Origin: Halicephalobus mephisto
Lineage: Eukaryota; Nematoda; Chromadorea; Rhabditida; Panagrolaimidae
Assembly (NCBI GenBank): GCA_009193035.1
Contig: SWDT01000104.1
Span: 62,001-126,000, forward strand
Reading direction: 5' to 3'
DNA: 64,000 nt
Both the position numbers and the translations under genes were made by a program. Shown here piece by piece: positions 24,484-36,639 of the stretch (positions are counted from its first letter, which is position 1; each line of letters starts with the position of its first letter). The notes under the pieces were generated by a model, which saw only the letters and a list, made by a program, of their open reading frames with translations, did no database searches and was not told where the DNA came from.

Positions 24484-26365
24484 ATGGAGATACAAAACGT
24501 CTGGTTGATTTTTGTCTTCATTGGAGGTCAGTGATTTTATAAAATAATTTTTGCTAGATGTTTGTGAACAGATGTGAGAGATGAGTTTCTTGTTTATCCG
24601 AATAGTAGTAAGGTTTAGCACAATAACAACCATATACAGTAGAACTTGGATATAAAATATCCCCTTAGGACCGGGCAAAACATGTTATTAGAAAGGATAT
24701 ATTATATCCGGGGTAAATTTGAAGGCAGACTAACCAAACTCCCTCATACTGTATGTTATAACAATAGATATATCATAGGAGATATGTTATATCCAAGTTC
24801 TACTGTATTAGCTTGTCAATATTCAGTCTGTTGTGTATAGTGTACCTATTAAATAACACGTGAGGTGTTTCCCTTCGAGACCGTCCATTTTGGCTTGTTT
24901 ACGCACTAGTCTATACACCTTTTTGGACTTTGATTAGATTCCTTATCCATTCAAACTTACGCAATTAAACCAATATTTTAAAAGACATGATACACGAACT
25001 TTATAAATGAGAAAAACCAATATACGGTAGTTTCCTTTGGGGAGAATGAAGAATGTTTTTCTCTACTCGACAGTGGTAGACAACCCACTAGATGGGCATT
25101 ACTGTATCCTTTACAACACCGACATAATAATTTTAATTAAAATAACTTAAAAATATAAGTGACTTTACAAATTATTAGACAGATATCCAGAATTTAAAGT
25201 TTAAATTTCGGAAATTTAAAAAAAATTAAAAATATAAAACTTCATATATCAAAAATTTTAGGATATTTTTTGACTTATTTGATGTTTAAATTTTAATAAA
25301 AATTATTTTGAATAAAATTTCATTTAACTTTGAAATTTTTTAGTTTTTCATTTCACCGAATCTTTTTGTCCAGTTTGCAACCCCCGGGGCGAGTGGTCCG
25401 AATGGTCTGAATGGTCCGTGTGCTCTCAGCAATATGGGACCTACAGTAAGACAAGAACAAGAACTTGCTCAAATGGCAACTGTAATGGTGGCAGTAGTGA
25501 ATCCATCGCTTGTGTTGTCCAGCGAGAACCGACTTTGCCTGAATGGAATCATTGGGGGGCTTGGAGTGGTTGTTCAGCATCTTGTGGTGGAGGGTTCCAG
25601 TACCGTCAAAGAACTTGTAACACTCAATGTGGGGTTTGTCAGTGTCAAGGACCTGCCACAGACCAACGACGATGCAACACGACTCCCTGCTGTCGGTGGA
25701 AAAAATGGAGTCCCTGGAGTCAATGTTCCGTCACTTGTGGTCCCGGAGGAGTCCAATCCAGGCGTCGGAAGTGTACCTGCGACACTGTAAGTTGGGGAAA
25801 ATAAGAAATCGATATATCAAAATCCTCGAAGAAGCTTCCAAAATTCGGAGGGAATTTCTGAAAATCTGTAGAATTTCTTAAACCTCCAGAATCCAGTAGA
25901 CGATTCTGAAACCTTTGAAAACCCTATAAAAGCTTCTAGAAACTTCCAGAATCCTCCAAAATCCCCTGAAAACTCAGAATCCAGTGGGAACTTACAATTC
26001 TAAGTCCCTAAATGGTCCTAAAATTTGACAAAAACATTTCATAATACTTATTTTTAACTTTTACACAAGGATTTCACTTTCAGTGTCCATCAGGAGTTTC
26101 GTACAAGGAGAGGACGTGCTCCGGTCCTCCTTGCCCGTCCTGTCCCGTGTGTGACCAACCACCCACTCCACCGCCTTGTAACATCTGCTACGAACCCCCT
26201 CCTCCGTGTTCTGCCTGTGGATCTTACGGAAGAAAGAAAAGACATCAAATCCTGGAAAGAAGAAAAATCATCAACTCAATCGTAATCCCGGCAGGGACAA
26301 ATTTCACGAGTCCGTACGAACACAAAAATAATTCTTTGCCATTCTTCATAGGAATGGCCCACTGA
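24484..26365 (+). CDS. Secreted thrombospondin type 1 repeat protein
   Basis: Three exons: 24484-24526, 25374-25786 and 26084-26365, giving 245 aa. Residues 1-17 form a signal peptide (hydrophobic WLIFVFIG core). The body holds three thrombospondin type 1 modules, each opening with the C-mannosylation type motif WxxWxxW-x-C (WSEWSEWSVC, WNHWGAWSGC, WKKWSPWSQC), with the paired cysteines expected. A Cys/Pro-rich segment follows (CPVCDQPPTPPPC, CYEPPPPCSAC), then a basic RKKRH possible proprotein-convertase site and an Asn-rich tail with NFT and NNS glycosylation sequons. The product should act extracellularly, in matrix or cell guidance; the exact role is unknown. AATAAA signals follow the stop at about 26390. 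Confidence 0.9.
24637..24805. mobile_element. Complete 169-bp pogo-like MITE with TA target duplication
   Basis: Lies in the first intron of the thrombospondin-repeat gene. The ends are CAGTAGAACTTGGATATAA and its near-perfect reverse complement, flanked by TA on both sides (24635-24636 and 24806-24807). CAG...CTG ends with a TA duplication are typical of the pogo/Tigger branch of the Tc1/mariner superfamily. At 169 bp it is non-autonomous. Confidence 0.85.
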
Positions 26366-26399
26366 AGAGATTATAAAAACGAAAATCAAAAAATAAAAG

Positions 26400-27720
26400 T
26401 GAAAACCAAGAAATAAAAGCCTAGAACAAATTCAAAAATAACAACCTAAAAATAATTACACGGACCAACTTTGCTCAACCGCGAGCAAGTGCCGGAGTGC
26501 GGTCCTGGAACGAAGAACCCTGAGTACTAACTAACTACGTTACTGTAGTCAAGTACAGCTCAGTGTTGCGTCAATTCCAGAGTGCTTGGTTATAATATTA
26601 TTTTTTATTATTTTTATTATTTTTTACTACTATTTACTGTTAAAATAATAAGTTATCTTCTTCAACTCCGTATTTGAGTTGCCGATTTCGAACCTAACTC
26701 TGAATCAACTTCGGACTGATTTAGAATCAATTCGAATTCGAAAACCGACAACTCTACCCCACATGGCATAGTGGAATATATCTGGCACAACAGTGAAAGT
26801 TGACCTTGCCCAGAAGTCGTAATTGTCGAGTTTTGGACAAAGGAACAACAATGGGGAACATACAGACCACCAAGAAAAGCCTGTGTGGTCCACCTGGTTG
26901 TGCGTCTTGATCTTTGAAAGTGGGATATATGTTTTCTCAAATATTAGGCATCGTAAGATATCAAAACTTCTTCGAGTGTCTTCCGTCATATATAGGTTTA
27001 TCTAGACATAGTTGAATCTAGATTTCGTCATAGACATTTTCGAATATTTCTTCACTGGAATACATCGAATATTTAAATTTCGTTAGACAAATTCCATTCC
27101 GTTTTAGGATATCATTGGATTTCGAGATGTCGTCGAATATAAAGACGTCAGTACGTGTAAATCCCTTCTATTAATGGGATATTGTCGGATATCTTTCGTC
27201 CTGGAGAAAATTCATAAATCGAGTAAATCTTATATAGTGTATGCTTTGTCGTAAGCATTTCCGATATATAGATTCTGTAAGATTTTCAATTTCTTAAGTA
27301 TATTTCGCAATAATCAAATATTTATTTAGGTATGTAGACTGATTTAGATAAATTTCACCGAATTTATGGATTTTATTTATATTTCATCATATATGAATAT
27401 TTTCAATATATAAATTTCGTCGGATTTTTATTTTAAATGTATTTCGTAATAATTAGGTATTTCTTTAGGTATATAGACAGATTCTGGTATATATTTCGTC
27501 ATAAATAAAGATTTCGTCATATATAAGGATTTCGTCATATATAAGGATTTCGTCATATATAAGGATTCAGAAGTTCAGAAACCACCGGACCACCCTGGTT
27601 GGCGATTTGACCACAACGATCTTCGATTTTTTCATTTTCCCTCCAAAAACTATTATTCACGAAATTCAAAAAGTTACAAAATTTTCGGACATTTTCTGCA
27701 TTAAAATCCCAAAATTACAA
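26400..27720. other. Intergenic, with TTTCGTCATATATAAGG repeats
   Basis: No gene seen. 26460-26590 is G/C-richer with a small potential hairpin (TTGCTC...GAGCAA at about 26470-26488). From about 27000 the sequence consists of decayed units containing ATTTCGTCATA, ending in a clean array of four 18-bp copies of ATTTCGTCATATATAAGG at 27501-27565. Confidence 0.6.
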
Positions 27721-27730
27721 AAATTTAAAA

Positions 27731-29538
27731 ATGTCCGAAAATAATAAAATTGTAAGTTTTTTATTTTTTATAAATTTAATTTTTTTTATTTTAGAACAAA
27801 TTTGAAATAAAAAATATTTCATCTGTGTCTCCAGAAATCCTTCGAGAAATCGATGATGGACGACTTGAGCCGATCGGATTTCACAAATCCGGAAACGAAA
27901 AAAATTATTTTCAATTAATTTTCGAATTTCAAAGATCTTTGATTTTTGAATTTTCGGATATTTTAGAAATTATTCCTTCTATTTTGACGAACGAAATTCC
28001 GAAAAAATTTGCATATATTCGGATTTTTTATCCGGATTTAAAAAATCCGAAAAACTTTCAAAATTGTTTTTTCAAAGTAATTCAAATTTCTTAAGTTTTT
28101 TATTTTGGGTTAATTTTTAGGAACAAATGATCATGATCGACGATTTTCGAAATTTGATTGTCCTCAAGCCGACCCCGGGATATCTGGAAGCCAAGTACGG
28201 TATTCTGAAGGAATTGATGGATTCCGGATCGATTCACAGTTGTTCACTTCCTGATTTGTCTGAGTTTATTAAAGAAAATATGCAAAATTTTCTGGAATCT
28301 GAAGCCGAAATTCTCGAAAAACAAAAAATCAAGTTTGTTTTTTGGAAAATTATAAAAATATTTTTTAAGAAAATTGTTTCAAAATTGACTTCTAGAATCT
28401 TTAAAAATTCCGGATTTCAGATAATTCCAGAAATTTCGATTGGATTCTGGAAGATTCTAGAAACTTCTATGAGATCCTTAAAAACTTTAGAATCTTCTAC
28501 TAGGATTCTGGAAGATTCTGGGAACTTTTCTAAGATGCTCCAAGTTCCTACAGGATTATAGGGTCTTCTACTAGGATTCTGGAAGATTCTAGAAAATTTC
28601 ATATAATCCTAAAAGCTCTCAGAAACTTTCAACTTTAGTTTTCGGAGATTTCAGAAGCTTGTACGAAATTCCAGAAGATTCTAAAGTTTTAAGAAATTCA
28701 GAAAAACTCCAGAAGTCTATGTGAAACTCCGGAAAACTTTCTACAGTATTTTAGGAAATCTTTAAAACTTCCACGAAATTCTAGAAAGTTCCAGAATTTT
28801 CTGTAAAATTTCTAATTTTTATAAAATTTAAAAATTTTTAATTATATTTACTTCAGGGACGAAATCAAAAAAGACCTGATTCTGAAGCTTGAAGAACTCC
28901 AATTAAAAAATCAAGAATATTCAAAAATGAACGAAAATCAAAAACGAAAAATGAAAAATGAATTGGAAGTTCTTCGTCAAAAAAAACTTCCAAAAAAACG
29001 AAAATTAAAAATAAATTCAGAAATTTCGCTTAAAAAATTCAAGAAAATTCTGGAGGATTCAGAAGACAGATGTGGTCCGGTTTCCACTTGGGACCAGCTC
29101 GTCCGGCTGGCGGACTGCATCGAGTCCCGACGCGAAATTTCCGAAATTATAAAATCTTTCGAGTTAACTATCCTCAACTTCGGTCTACAGTACCCCAAGA
29201 AAACCTTCTACTGGACAGATGCGGCTGAATCCTGTTACAGTAATCCTCAGAAATTCAAAGATTCTTTTCTCGATCTACAGTATCCGGAAGAAGAAGAATT
29301 TGAAAAAGATGTTTTAAATTTCGAAGTTCCAGAAGAACCGGACCAAAAGTCGGAAGAAACAATTTTTATAAAACCTTTGGCTCCAGAATTTTCGAAAAAA
29401 TATATTCCGTTTTGTGAATTCCGTTTTTTCCAAGACAAAGTCCCGAAGGCCCCGAGGCTATACGGCCCTTCTGACTACCGTTCAACCGACAAGGAACACG
29501 AAAGAATGGAGAAACGGTGGCAAAAAGCGATTCAATAA
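27731..29538 (+). CDS. Unrecognised 398-aa protein with a basic coiled-coil centre
   Basis: Four exons: 27731-27751, 27795-28076, 28121-28332 and 28857-29538; all joins keep frame. The N-terminal third (about 1-170) mixes hydrophobic and acidic residues (IFEFQRSLIFEFSDILEIIP). Residues about 170-235 are Lys/Glu-rich and coiled-coil-like (DLILKLEELQLKNQEYSKM), followed by a very basic patch (KKLPKKRKLKI) that could be a nuclear localisation signal. The C-terminal half contains WDQLVRLADCIESRREISEI and a charged end with RLYGPSDYRSTDKEHERMEK. The CDS-like G/C content in exon 4, the spliced structure and the absence of stops argue that it is real. No family is recognised. Confidence 0.75.
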
Positions 29539-29606
29539 CTAATTATTAAAAAAGAAAAAAGTAAAAATTATCCAAAATTTAAAAATAAAATCAAAAAAGT
29601 ATAAAA

Positions 29607-29910
29607 ATAAAAAAAGCAAAATTGAAATATAAAATAAAATAAAAGATATATAAAATAGGAAAAATGTAAAGTTAAGAAATATGAAAAAAATGTAAAATGA
29701 AAGGAATGTAAAAATGAGGAAACAATGTAAGCGAAGGAGGACGCGAAATAGGTCCTAACACGAAAGTCCCTGGAGGATACGGTAGAGGGCGCATGTTGTT
29801 CTTGATTTTTCCTTACAACTGGGTTATTACTGTCGTTTTCTTTGGAAGTTTCATGTGTCGTCTTTCGCAATAAACAACCTCAATAAGTCAACTTCCCCCG
29901 AGTCTGATCG
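29607..29910 (-). mobile_element. ~303-bp dispersed element, copy A
   Basis: Closely matches, in opposite orientation, 39559-39861 in the last intron of the nuclear receptor gene. Shared landmarks are CCCCCGAGTCTG, AATAAACAACCTCAAT, CGACACATGAAACTTCC (complement here) and GTCCTAACACGAAAGTCCCT. The inner end fades into an A/T tract. A 100-codon frame is preserved in both copies but reads into pure F/Y/L-rich sequence, so it is not taken as a gene. No terminal inverted repeat was found; the class is unresolved. Confidence 0.8.
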
Positions 29911-30963
29911 GTACTCTAGTAGAAATCCAAAATAACAACCCGAATTCTAAATTTATAAAAATAATTTTAACCATGTTGCGATTACTAGTTTGTTGTAAAA
30001 ATCCGGAAGTATTTGTAGTATAATCCTAAAAACCTGTTTTGATACGGATTTTAGAACTTTCCAGTTAGGACCAAAAGTAGAAAATTTTCATGTATTTTTC
30101 GAAATTTTCCAAAATTGTATTTATATAAAAAATACTTCGTAAAATCCTAAAAATCTGTCTTGACACGGATTTTAGAACTTTCCAGTTAGAACCAAAAAGT
30201 AGAAAATAAAAAAACATAAAATTTTCTAAGTTCAGTGAATTCTGAAAACTTCCAAAAATTTTATAAGATCCGTAATCTTATCTAAAAATCATCATAGGAA
30301 TTAATCGAACTTAATCTGCTTTTTTTTAAGTAAAAAATTCATTCTTATTTGAAATTGCTAATTATTCCATTTCTGTACCCTATTTTCCAAAAATCAATAA
30401 TTCACAGACAATCGAAAAAGAATTTTTTTAGGGAAACTTGGTTGCTATTGAATATATGGCCAGTCGAAAAATCAAACAAGCTCGTTTTTGCAGTTTTGAC
30501 AGACTCACGACCAGTCTGCTGGTCAAAGTCCTCCCGTAGCGAAAATCGTCCTAATTCTCCGGCCTCGGGCTTTGCGCATTTGCTTGCATCATTTTTCTTT
30601 TCATCTTTTCGCGGAGAATTCTTGCTTGACAATCGATCTTTTCCGTCAGATTCTTGGATGAACTTGTCGGATTTTACCTATTTAAATAAAATTCATTTTA
30701 GTTGTATTTTTCACGTTTTTAATCGGGTGTTTTTCCTTGTTTTTCTGTGACTGTTTATCTGAATTTTACACCGTCTGATTTCCAATTTCATAACATTGCC
30801 GCGTCGTTGCATCATACTTATTTCTTAAAACCACTATTTCAGACTTGTTTCATTAAATATCAATTAGTAAAACAGCGAATATCGAACTTTTCGTTATTCT
30901 AAACCATTTGCGAGCTCCATCAAGGTGGCGGCAACTACGTTTGATTCGATCCAAATTCCTTCT
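29911..30963. other. Intergenic region upstream of the exportin-5 gene
   Basis: 29990-30230 contains two copies of a ~120-bp repeat (TTTTAGAACTTTCCAGTTAG with AAAATCCTAAAAATCTGT). 30440-30680 is G/C-richer and open on both strands, but neither frame has a good ATG or a recognisable domain; it may be promoter sequence. No gene is called. Confidence 0.5.
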
Positions 30964-33900
30964 ATGACTGTTGCTGACAATGACTTTCGTGAAGTTGTAC
31001 AAGCCGTGCGAGCTATTCTGGATAGCGCTACTCTGAATCAAGAAAGGAGAAGATGCACTGAGGTTTGTCTACCCTACGAATTTAACGCGTTACGTGCCAG
31101 CGCGAGTCATTTTTAGACCGATTTCGACTCGCATAATTTTATAAGACTGATTTCTTAAACTTGTTCTGACTTCCGTATAGCTTTATATAAGAACAGTTTT
31201 CTAAACTAATCTCAGTTCCTTAATTTTATATAAAAACAACTTCAAAAAAGCTTCCTTCATAGTACTTAAATATTTGTACTGAAGCAAGTATACAATATGG
31301 AACTCAATAGTATCCCATATGAATTTCGCAGTAGTTTTTGCGGAATTAAAAAATGAACTCAATTTATATATGAAAGATGGCAAATTTTCAGAAGATTGAA
31401 AGCTTGAAGGAAGGGGATGCTGCCATTTCCATCCCAATAGCTTTTAAACTTCTCCTACAAGATGACAAACAGGTCGGCCATGTCGGTTGGAATATTCTGG
31501 AGCATGTTATTCGGTTTGTTTGTAATTCTCCTTAATTTATCTACAAATACCTTCAGGTACAAATGGAATGAGCTTCTGGGGGATTTACGCGTTACGATTC
31601 GTGATGGAGTCCTGGAGCATCTGTCTAATGGGCGTTATTCTCTTACCTCAGCAGATCTTTCTGTAAAAACGGCTATATCCAGGAGCATGGTGGCGATGAT
31701 GGAACAAGAATGGCCCCAGAATTGGCCTGAGCTTTTTTCTCAGTTCAAGAATATAGTCTTGAATGAGTCTCTCTTCGCTCAAGCTCAGATGGTCTTTATA
31801 GTGCTCAAGAGGTTGATTGAGAACGTCATTACTTATGCTACCATCAGTAATCCGATGAGAAGAAAGGAGCTGTCCACTGCTGTGAATACTATCATGCCAG
31901 AACTGTTGTCTATGACAATCAGTCGCATAAAAATCTGTATTGCTCAAGGAGTCAACGGTGAGAATTACTCTTAGTTCAGCTCCTCATTGAGTAATTTCAG
32001 ATAATTCCATTCTGGTTGCTAAAGCAGGTATTGATTTATTGGCAGAGTCGGTTGATTGGGTCGTTGGACGTGTTCTTGAAGAAGTGGTTGACGGGATTAT
32101 TGAAGTGCTTTGTGCTTATTTAAGAACTGAAGCTTATAGCATTTATGAAGATGCTGCACTTTGTCTTTTCAAAATTGCTTCTAGGAAACGTGCCAAGAAC
32201 GATGAAACTCCTATAGTGGTTTCCATGTTCAAAGATGCTCCTATGAATGCAATTTTGGTTGCTGCTCGTTTGGCTGCTGATGTAAGCTCGTCAAATGAAG
32301 GGCATTATAAATATCTCAAAGCGCTTTGTGATCTTCTTATAGCTCTTGGTATTCATTTGTCTGAAATTTGGTCATATATCAAAAATCCTCCTCCAAATTT
32401 CGCAAATTATTTGAGAGAAATATCTTATTACTTTGTGCATCCCTCAATGGTAAGTCAGTTTTTTTAATTCGTTAAGTAATGGTTGTTTTTAGCGTATTCG
32501 TTCCGAAGTAGCTCTTGTTTTAGTTACTTTTGCTAGCCATGAACAAATTTCTATGACAGAGGAATTTATTCAATGTGTTAAGTCGTTAATTCCTAATATT
32601 CCAAAAAATATTGAAAAAACTGGTTCATTGACAGATATGACTTCAATGACATCTCATTATGCACGTATGGATTATGAAGACGATGTGGGATTTTTGAGAG
32701 ATTTTATGCGTATGTTTAATTTTGTAATTTTTAGCATATATAAGGGTTTTTAGAACTTCGTGATCGCGTATGTCGTTTTGCTAGAGAGAGTGCAGAAGCT
32801 CATTCGGTTCAGTTTGTCAGTCAAGTTAATGAATGGATTGCTCGTATTATTTCTAATCCAACTGCTGTTTCTGATGCTGAATTTGAGTGTATTAAGCGTT
32901 ATTTGACGGCGATTGTTCCTGCTTTATATAGACCTGTTGATGGGGAAATTCCAAAGGAGATTGACGAAGCTTTTGTTTATGACTTTAATGTCCTGATGAA
33001 TTGTCTTCAATCAGTCGGAAATCCTAACACGGTTAATTTGATGCTTTCTATTCCATCATCATTTCTTCAGCTTTTTGAGAATCATTCGGAACTTCTTCCG
33101 CCATTTTTTGAGCAATTGAGAAGAATTTTAATGATTGATGTTGCTAATCAGGATGTAATTACGCTTAAACGTCATGCTATTTCATTAATGCTCAAAGTTT
33201 CTTCTTCTATGCCGAAAGTTATTGAGGTAGGTTCTTTGGAAATTGTCAAGTTTTCATTTGTTTTATTTCAGCCTTATGCACAGTTTGTATTTGATATTGT
33301 TACAAATACTGCTCCACATGTGACAGTTATTCAGAGAGCTACACTGATTCAAGTTCTTGGGGCTTTGAGCAATTTGGTTCCTCCTGAAAATAAGTTGTTG
33401 TTTTTGCAATCGGCAATATCAGCAAATGTGGAGTTTTTCGCTAGTGATCGTTTTGTTCAAGCTATCAATAGTGTTGCTAATTTTATGAGTTTCATAGGGC
33501 TTTCATCACCTCCTGAACCAGATGACAACACAAATTCGCAATATTTTACAAATAGACTTGATTTGAAAGCTCATCTTTGTGCCATTGATGGCATTCTTCA
33601 ACAAGTTAATGTTCCAGATAATCAATCAAATCCACTCTTTCAACTTTTGGGGCCATTATTGCCAACATTCTTCCAACTTGCTCATTGTATTAATTCTTTA
33701 AATAGTTCGTCGAATATTGCTCTTATTCATAATGGATTTGATCGGTCTGTTGTTGATATAGGGTCCCATGAACGTCATTTGATATATTGTGCTGTTATGG
33801 ATGCTGAATCTCAGGAAACGGAGGAGTCTGGGAATGGGATTAGTCCAACGGAACGTTTTCGTCGCTATATTGCTGATATTACGGATATGATTCAATCTAT

Positions 33901-34971
33901 ACTTGGGCTTTGTGGTTCCCAATTATATTTCGATTTTTATAGACTTCCGACTACTCCGAATCTTTTAGTGTCGTTGATTAATGATTTGGATTGTATTATA
34001 GATTTTAGAATGAGGTTTTGGATAAGAAGAGCTTTTAAACCTCTCATAACGTCATGTCCGAAGGGTCTTGAGGATTCAATTATTCCATTCACTTCTGGTT
34101 TTACTAATCATATGAGAGCGAGAATTAAGGCTAGATGGGATTCGATTGCTGTTGTTGATTATGATGCGGAACCAACGAAAGAGGAGATATTTTTGGAGCA
34201 TATGAGTTGTGTATTATCTAGGGAATATGCTGGTTTTTTGAAATCAACTTTTCTTGGGGAATTTAATGTTTCGAAAGGTTTGATATTTGATTTTTTAAGA
34301 TAAACATTTGGTTTTTTAGATGACAATAGAAAAAGTCCTCAGGAAGTGATAACTTCGTCTGGCAATTACTTGCTTAAAGATAGAAGTATTCTTGCAGCGG
34401 TTGTTGCTACACTTTGCAATTTGTTGAATTGTAATGATACTCAAACTGCATTGAAAATTCTTCCTGTAACAAGAATTGTTTTTGGAACGACTTTTGAATA
34501 TTTCGATGATGAAATGTCGAATTATGTCTTTATAAAGGCAATACAAAGTCTGCAAGTACATGGTGCTGATGAAGTTGCTCTTGGGCCTATTTTGAGTTTG
34601 ATATATCAGATATATACTAATTTGAGACCTCAACACGCAACTTTGATTGAGATTCTTCAACAAGTTCCTGAAACAACTCCTGAAGGAATAGCTGCTTTTG
34701 ATGAAAGGATAATTACAATGTCATCTCAAACAGAAAAAATTGTTGAAAAACATAGAAGAGAAATTATGAAGAAAATTCTTCGTCCTGTTATTGCTGTGAG
34801 TTTTTAAAGAGTAGAAAGACTTTCATGTAAATTAATCGTTTTTAGAGGAATATTGGTGAACAGCATAAGCGGCCTTCTCATTTGCGGGTATTGCAGCCTT
34901 TGATGCGACAATCCAAGTGTAATGGAGACAGCAGTTCAGATATTTCTTTGGAAAATAGCTTATTTGCTTGA
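30964..34971 (+). CDS. XPO5: Exportin-5 (RanGTP-dependent pre-miRNA / dsRNA nuclear export receptor)
   Basis: Nine exons: 30964-31062, 31392-31513, 31557-31957, 32001-32449, 32493-32709, 32754-33226, 33272-34277, 34320-34795 and 34846-34971. Seven of the eight introns are about 42-50 nt; the first is 329. The 1122-aa product compares with 1204 in human. N-terminal landmarks align with human XPO5: KQVGHVGWNILEHVIRYKWN, then EWPQNWPELF, AQAQMVFIVLKRLIENV and GIDLLAESVDWV. The remainder is HEAT-like helical repeat. The family carries hairpin RNAs such as pre-miRNAs out of the nucleus. The first in-frame ATG (30964) aligns with the human start; the frame is open upstream but without another ATG. 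The Ser-rich C-terminus is short. Identification rests on the N-terminal third. Confidence 0.9.
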
Positions 34972-35240
34972 AATTTTTTACTGCTGGGTAATCCTTGGCT
35001 TGAAACTGGTTATTAAAATTTGATGATTTTTGAAAAATTTGCGTTGAGTTTCTTGTTTTGTTGAGCTCATTGTTTCATATGCTTTCAATTTGTTGATAAT
35101 ATAATTGATTGGGTATTGTTTTAATTGATAGTTTGAGAAATATAAAAATTTTTATTATTTTTATTAAATTAAATTGGTTTATAACCGTATTTTTTAAATA
35201 TTTTTATTTTTTGGATTTTGAAGAAAATTTTAAATTTTAG

Positions 35241-35765
35241 ATGTCGAAAGAAAAAAAATCAGAAATTGATGTATTTGTGAATGTTAGAAGGATATCTGTG
35301 GATTTGGAAGAACATGTGGATATGATTAATAATTTAATTGAACAATATGGATCTGTTGGAAAAATTTCAGATGATTTGGAAATTTGTAAAAAATTTTTTG
35401 ATTGGAAATTACAATTAAAAGCAAAAATTATTTCTGAATTAACTGATAATATTATGAAATTAAATTCAACATTGAAATTTTTGGAAGATGTTATTAAAAA
35501 TTTTATGGAAATTTTTGAAAATGGAAAAAATTTATCGGAATTTTTTGAAAATGATTTAATTAAATTTATTGGACATTTGAAAAACGTTCATGGAGAATAT
35601 TTGGAGTTTATTGAAGAATCGGATAAATGGATTGAGGAGATTGCAAATGGGAAAAGGAAGAATCTGGAATTGAAGAAACGATCGTTGTTTGAAGAAAATT
35701 TTGAAATTAGGACTATTTTTTCGAGATTGAGAGATGATTGTCATGTGTTAAATAACAAGCAATAA
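35241..35765 (+). CDS. Small charged alpha-helical protein (174 aa), unknown
   Basis: Single exon of 174 codons. The ATG follows directly on an AAATTTTAG acceptor, so the message is probably trans-spliced. It starts 269 bp after the exportin-5 stop on the same strand and could be the second gene of an operon. The product is Lys/Glu/Leu-rich and predicted mainly helical or coiled-coil (DLEEHVDMINNLIEQYG, LKFLEDVIKNFMEIFENG), with no signal peptide, membrane segment or cysteine pattern. Such proteins often belong to multi-subunit complexes such as tethers or kinetochore parts, but no family is recognised. Confidence 0.7.
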   Translation: MSKEKKSEIDVFVNVRRISVDLEEHVDMINNLIEQYGSVGKISDDLEICKKFFDWKLQLKAKIISELTDNIMKLNSTLKFLEDVIKNFMEIFENGKNLSEFFENDLIKFIGHLKNVHGEYLEFIEESDKWIEEIANGKRKNLELKKRSLFEENFEIRTIFSRLRDDCHVLNNKQ

Positions 35766-35839
35766 TTTTTAATTTGTTATAAATTTTGATCTCAAGTTAT
35801 CTGGTTGGGTATTTTTGGAATTAAAGTTATTCTTAAAAA

Positions 35840-36290
35840 TCCTGGATTCTGAAGGTTGATTTTAAATTCAGAATCCATGAGTTTTAGTACAGTAGTATAA
35901 ATAAATGTTGTGGAGTTTTACTTTTAAAATCGGAATATAAATGCTTGGAACAGAAATGTTTAAAATTAAAAAAAAATATTGTTTAATTCAGAATTTTGGA
36001 TTCTGAAGGTTGACTATTAATTCTGATTCTGATTTTAGATCCAGAATCTGAGCTTTAGTACAGTAGTATAAATACTTGTGGAGTTTTAATTTTAAAATTG
36101 GAATATAAATGCTTGGAACAGAAACGTTTAAAATTTTAAAAAAATATTATTTAATTCAGAATTCCAGATTCTGATTCTGATTTTAGATCCAGAATCTGAG
36201 TTTTAGTACAGTAGTATAAATACTTGTTGTGGAGTTTTAATTTTAAAATCGGAATATAAATGCTTGGAACAGAAACGTTACATAACTTTT
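35840..36290. repeat. Three tandem copies of a 150-168-bp unit
   Basis: Landmarks TACAGTAGTATAAATA and AATATAAATGCTTGGAACAG recur, the latter at about 35935, 36103 and 36253. Direct copies with high similarity. The following 36291-36640 has a G/C-richer patch with GTGACGTCG and CCAAT-type boxes and no gene. Confidence 0.85.
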
Positions 36291-36639
36291 TATTTTGCAA
36301 TTTTCCCGTGGTTTTTCGGCGATTGTTTGTCCAATCATTGGTCGAAGCTCCAGTAGTTAAGTGACGATTACTTGTTATCGCGGGAAGTTCTCAGCACGGA
36401 AGTCCCTCAGGCACAAGGACCCAACTGTGCGTCAATTTGCAGTGGTGACGTCGTTCGGAAATCAGTGACGAAAAACGACAAAACCGAACCATCAGGAATT
36501 ATTTTTTGATTAGTCAAGTAAACTGAAGAATTATAATTCACTTAGGACTAGTCACCTAAGGGAACAGGTCAAATGTCTTACATTTGTATTTAGGTCAACA
36601 TCGAGATCAAAGTTAAATCGAATTTTTTCTTGATAATTC

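Noticed and set aside
29568..29870. 100-codon minus-strand frame shared with 39599-39874
   Set aside because: Preserved because the element copies are young; most of the frame is F/Y/L-rich translation of an A/T tract.
30349..30750. 133-codon + frame and opposing 76-codon minus frame upstream of exportin-5
   Set aside because: Mutually overlapping, no domain, and no ATG with acceptor; more likely a G/C-richer promoter region.
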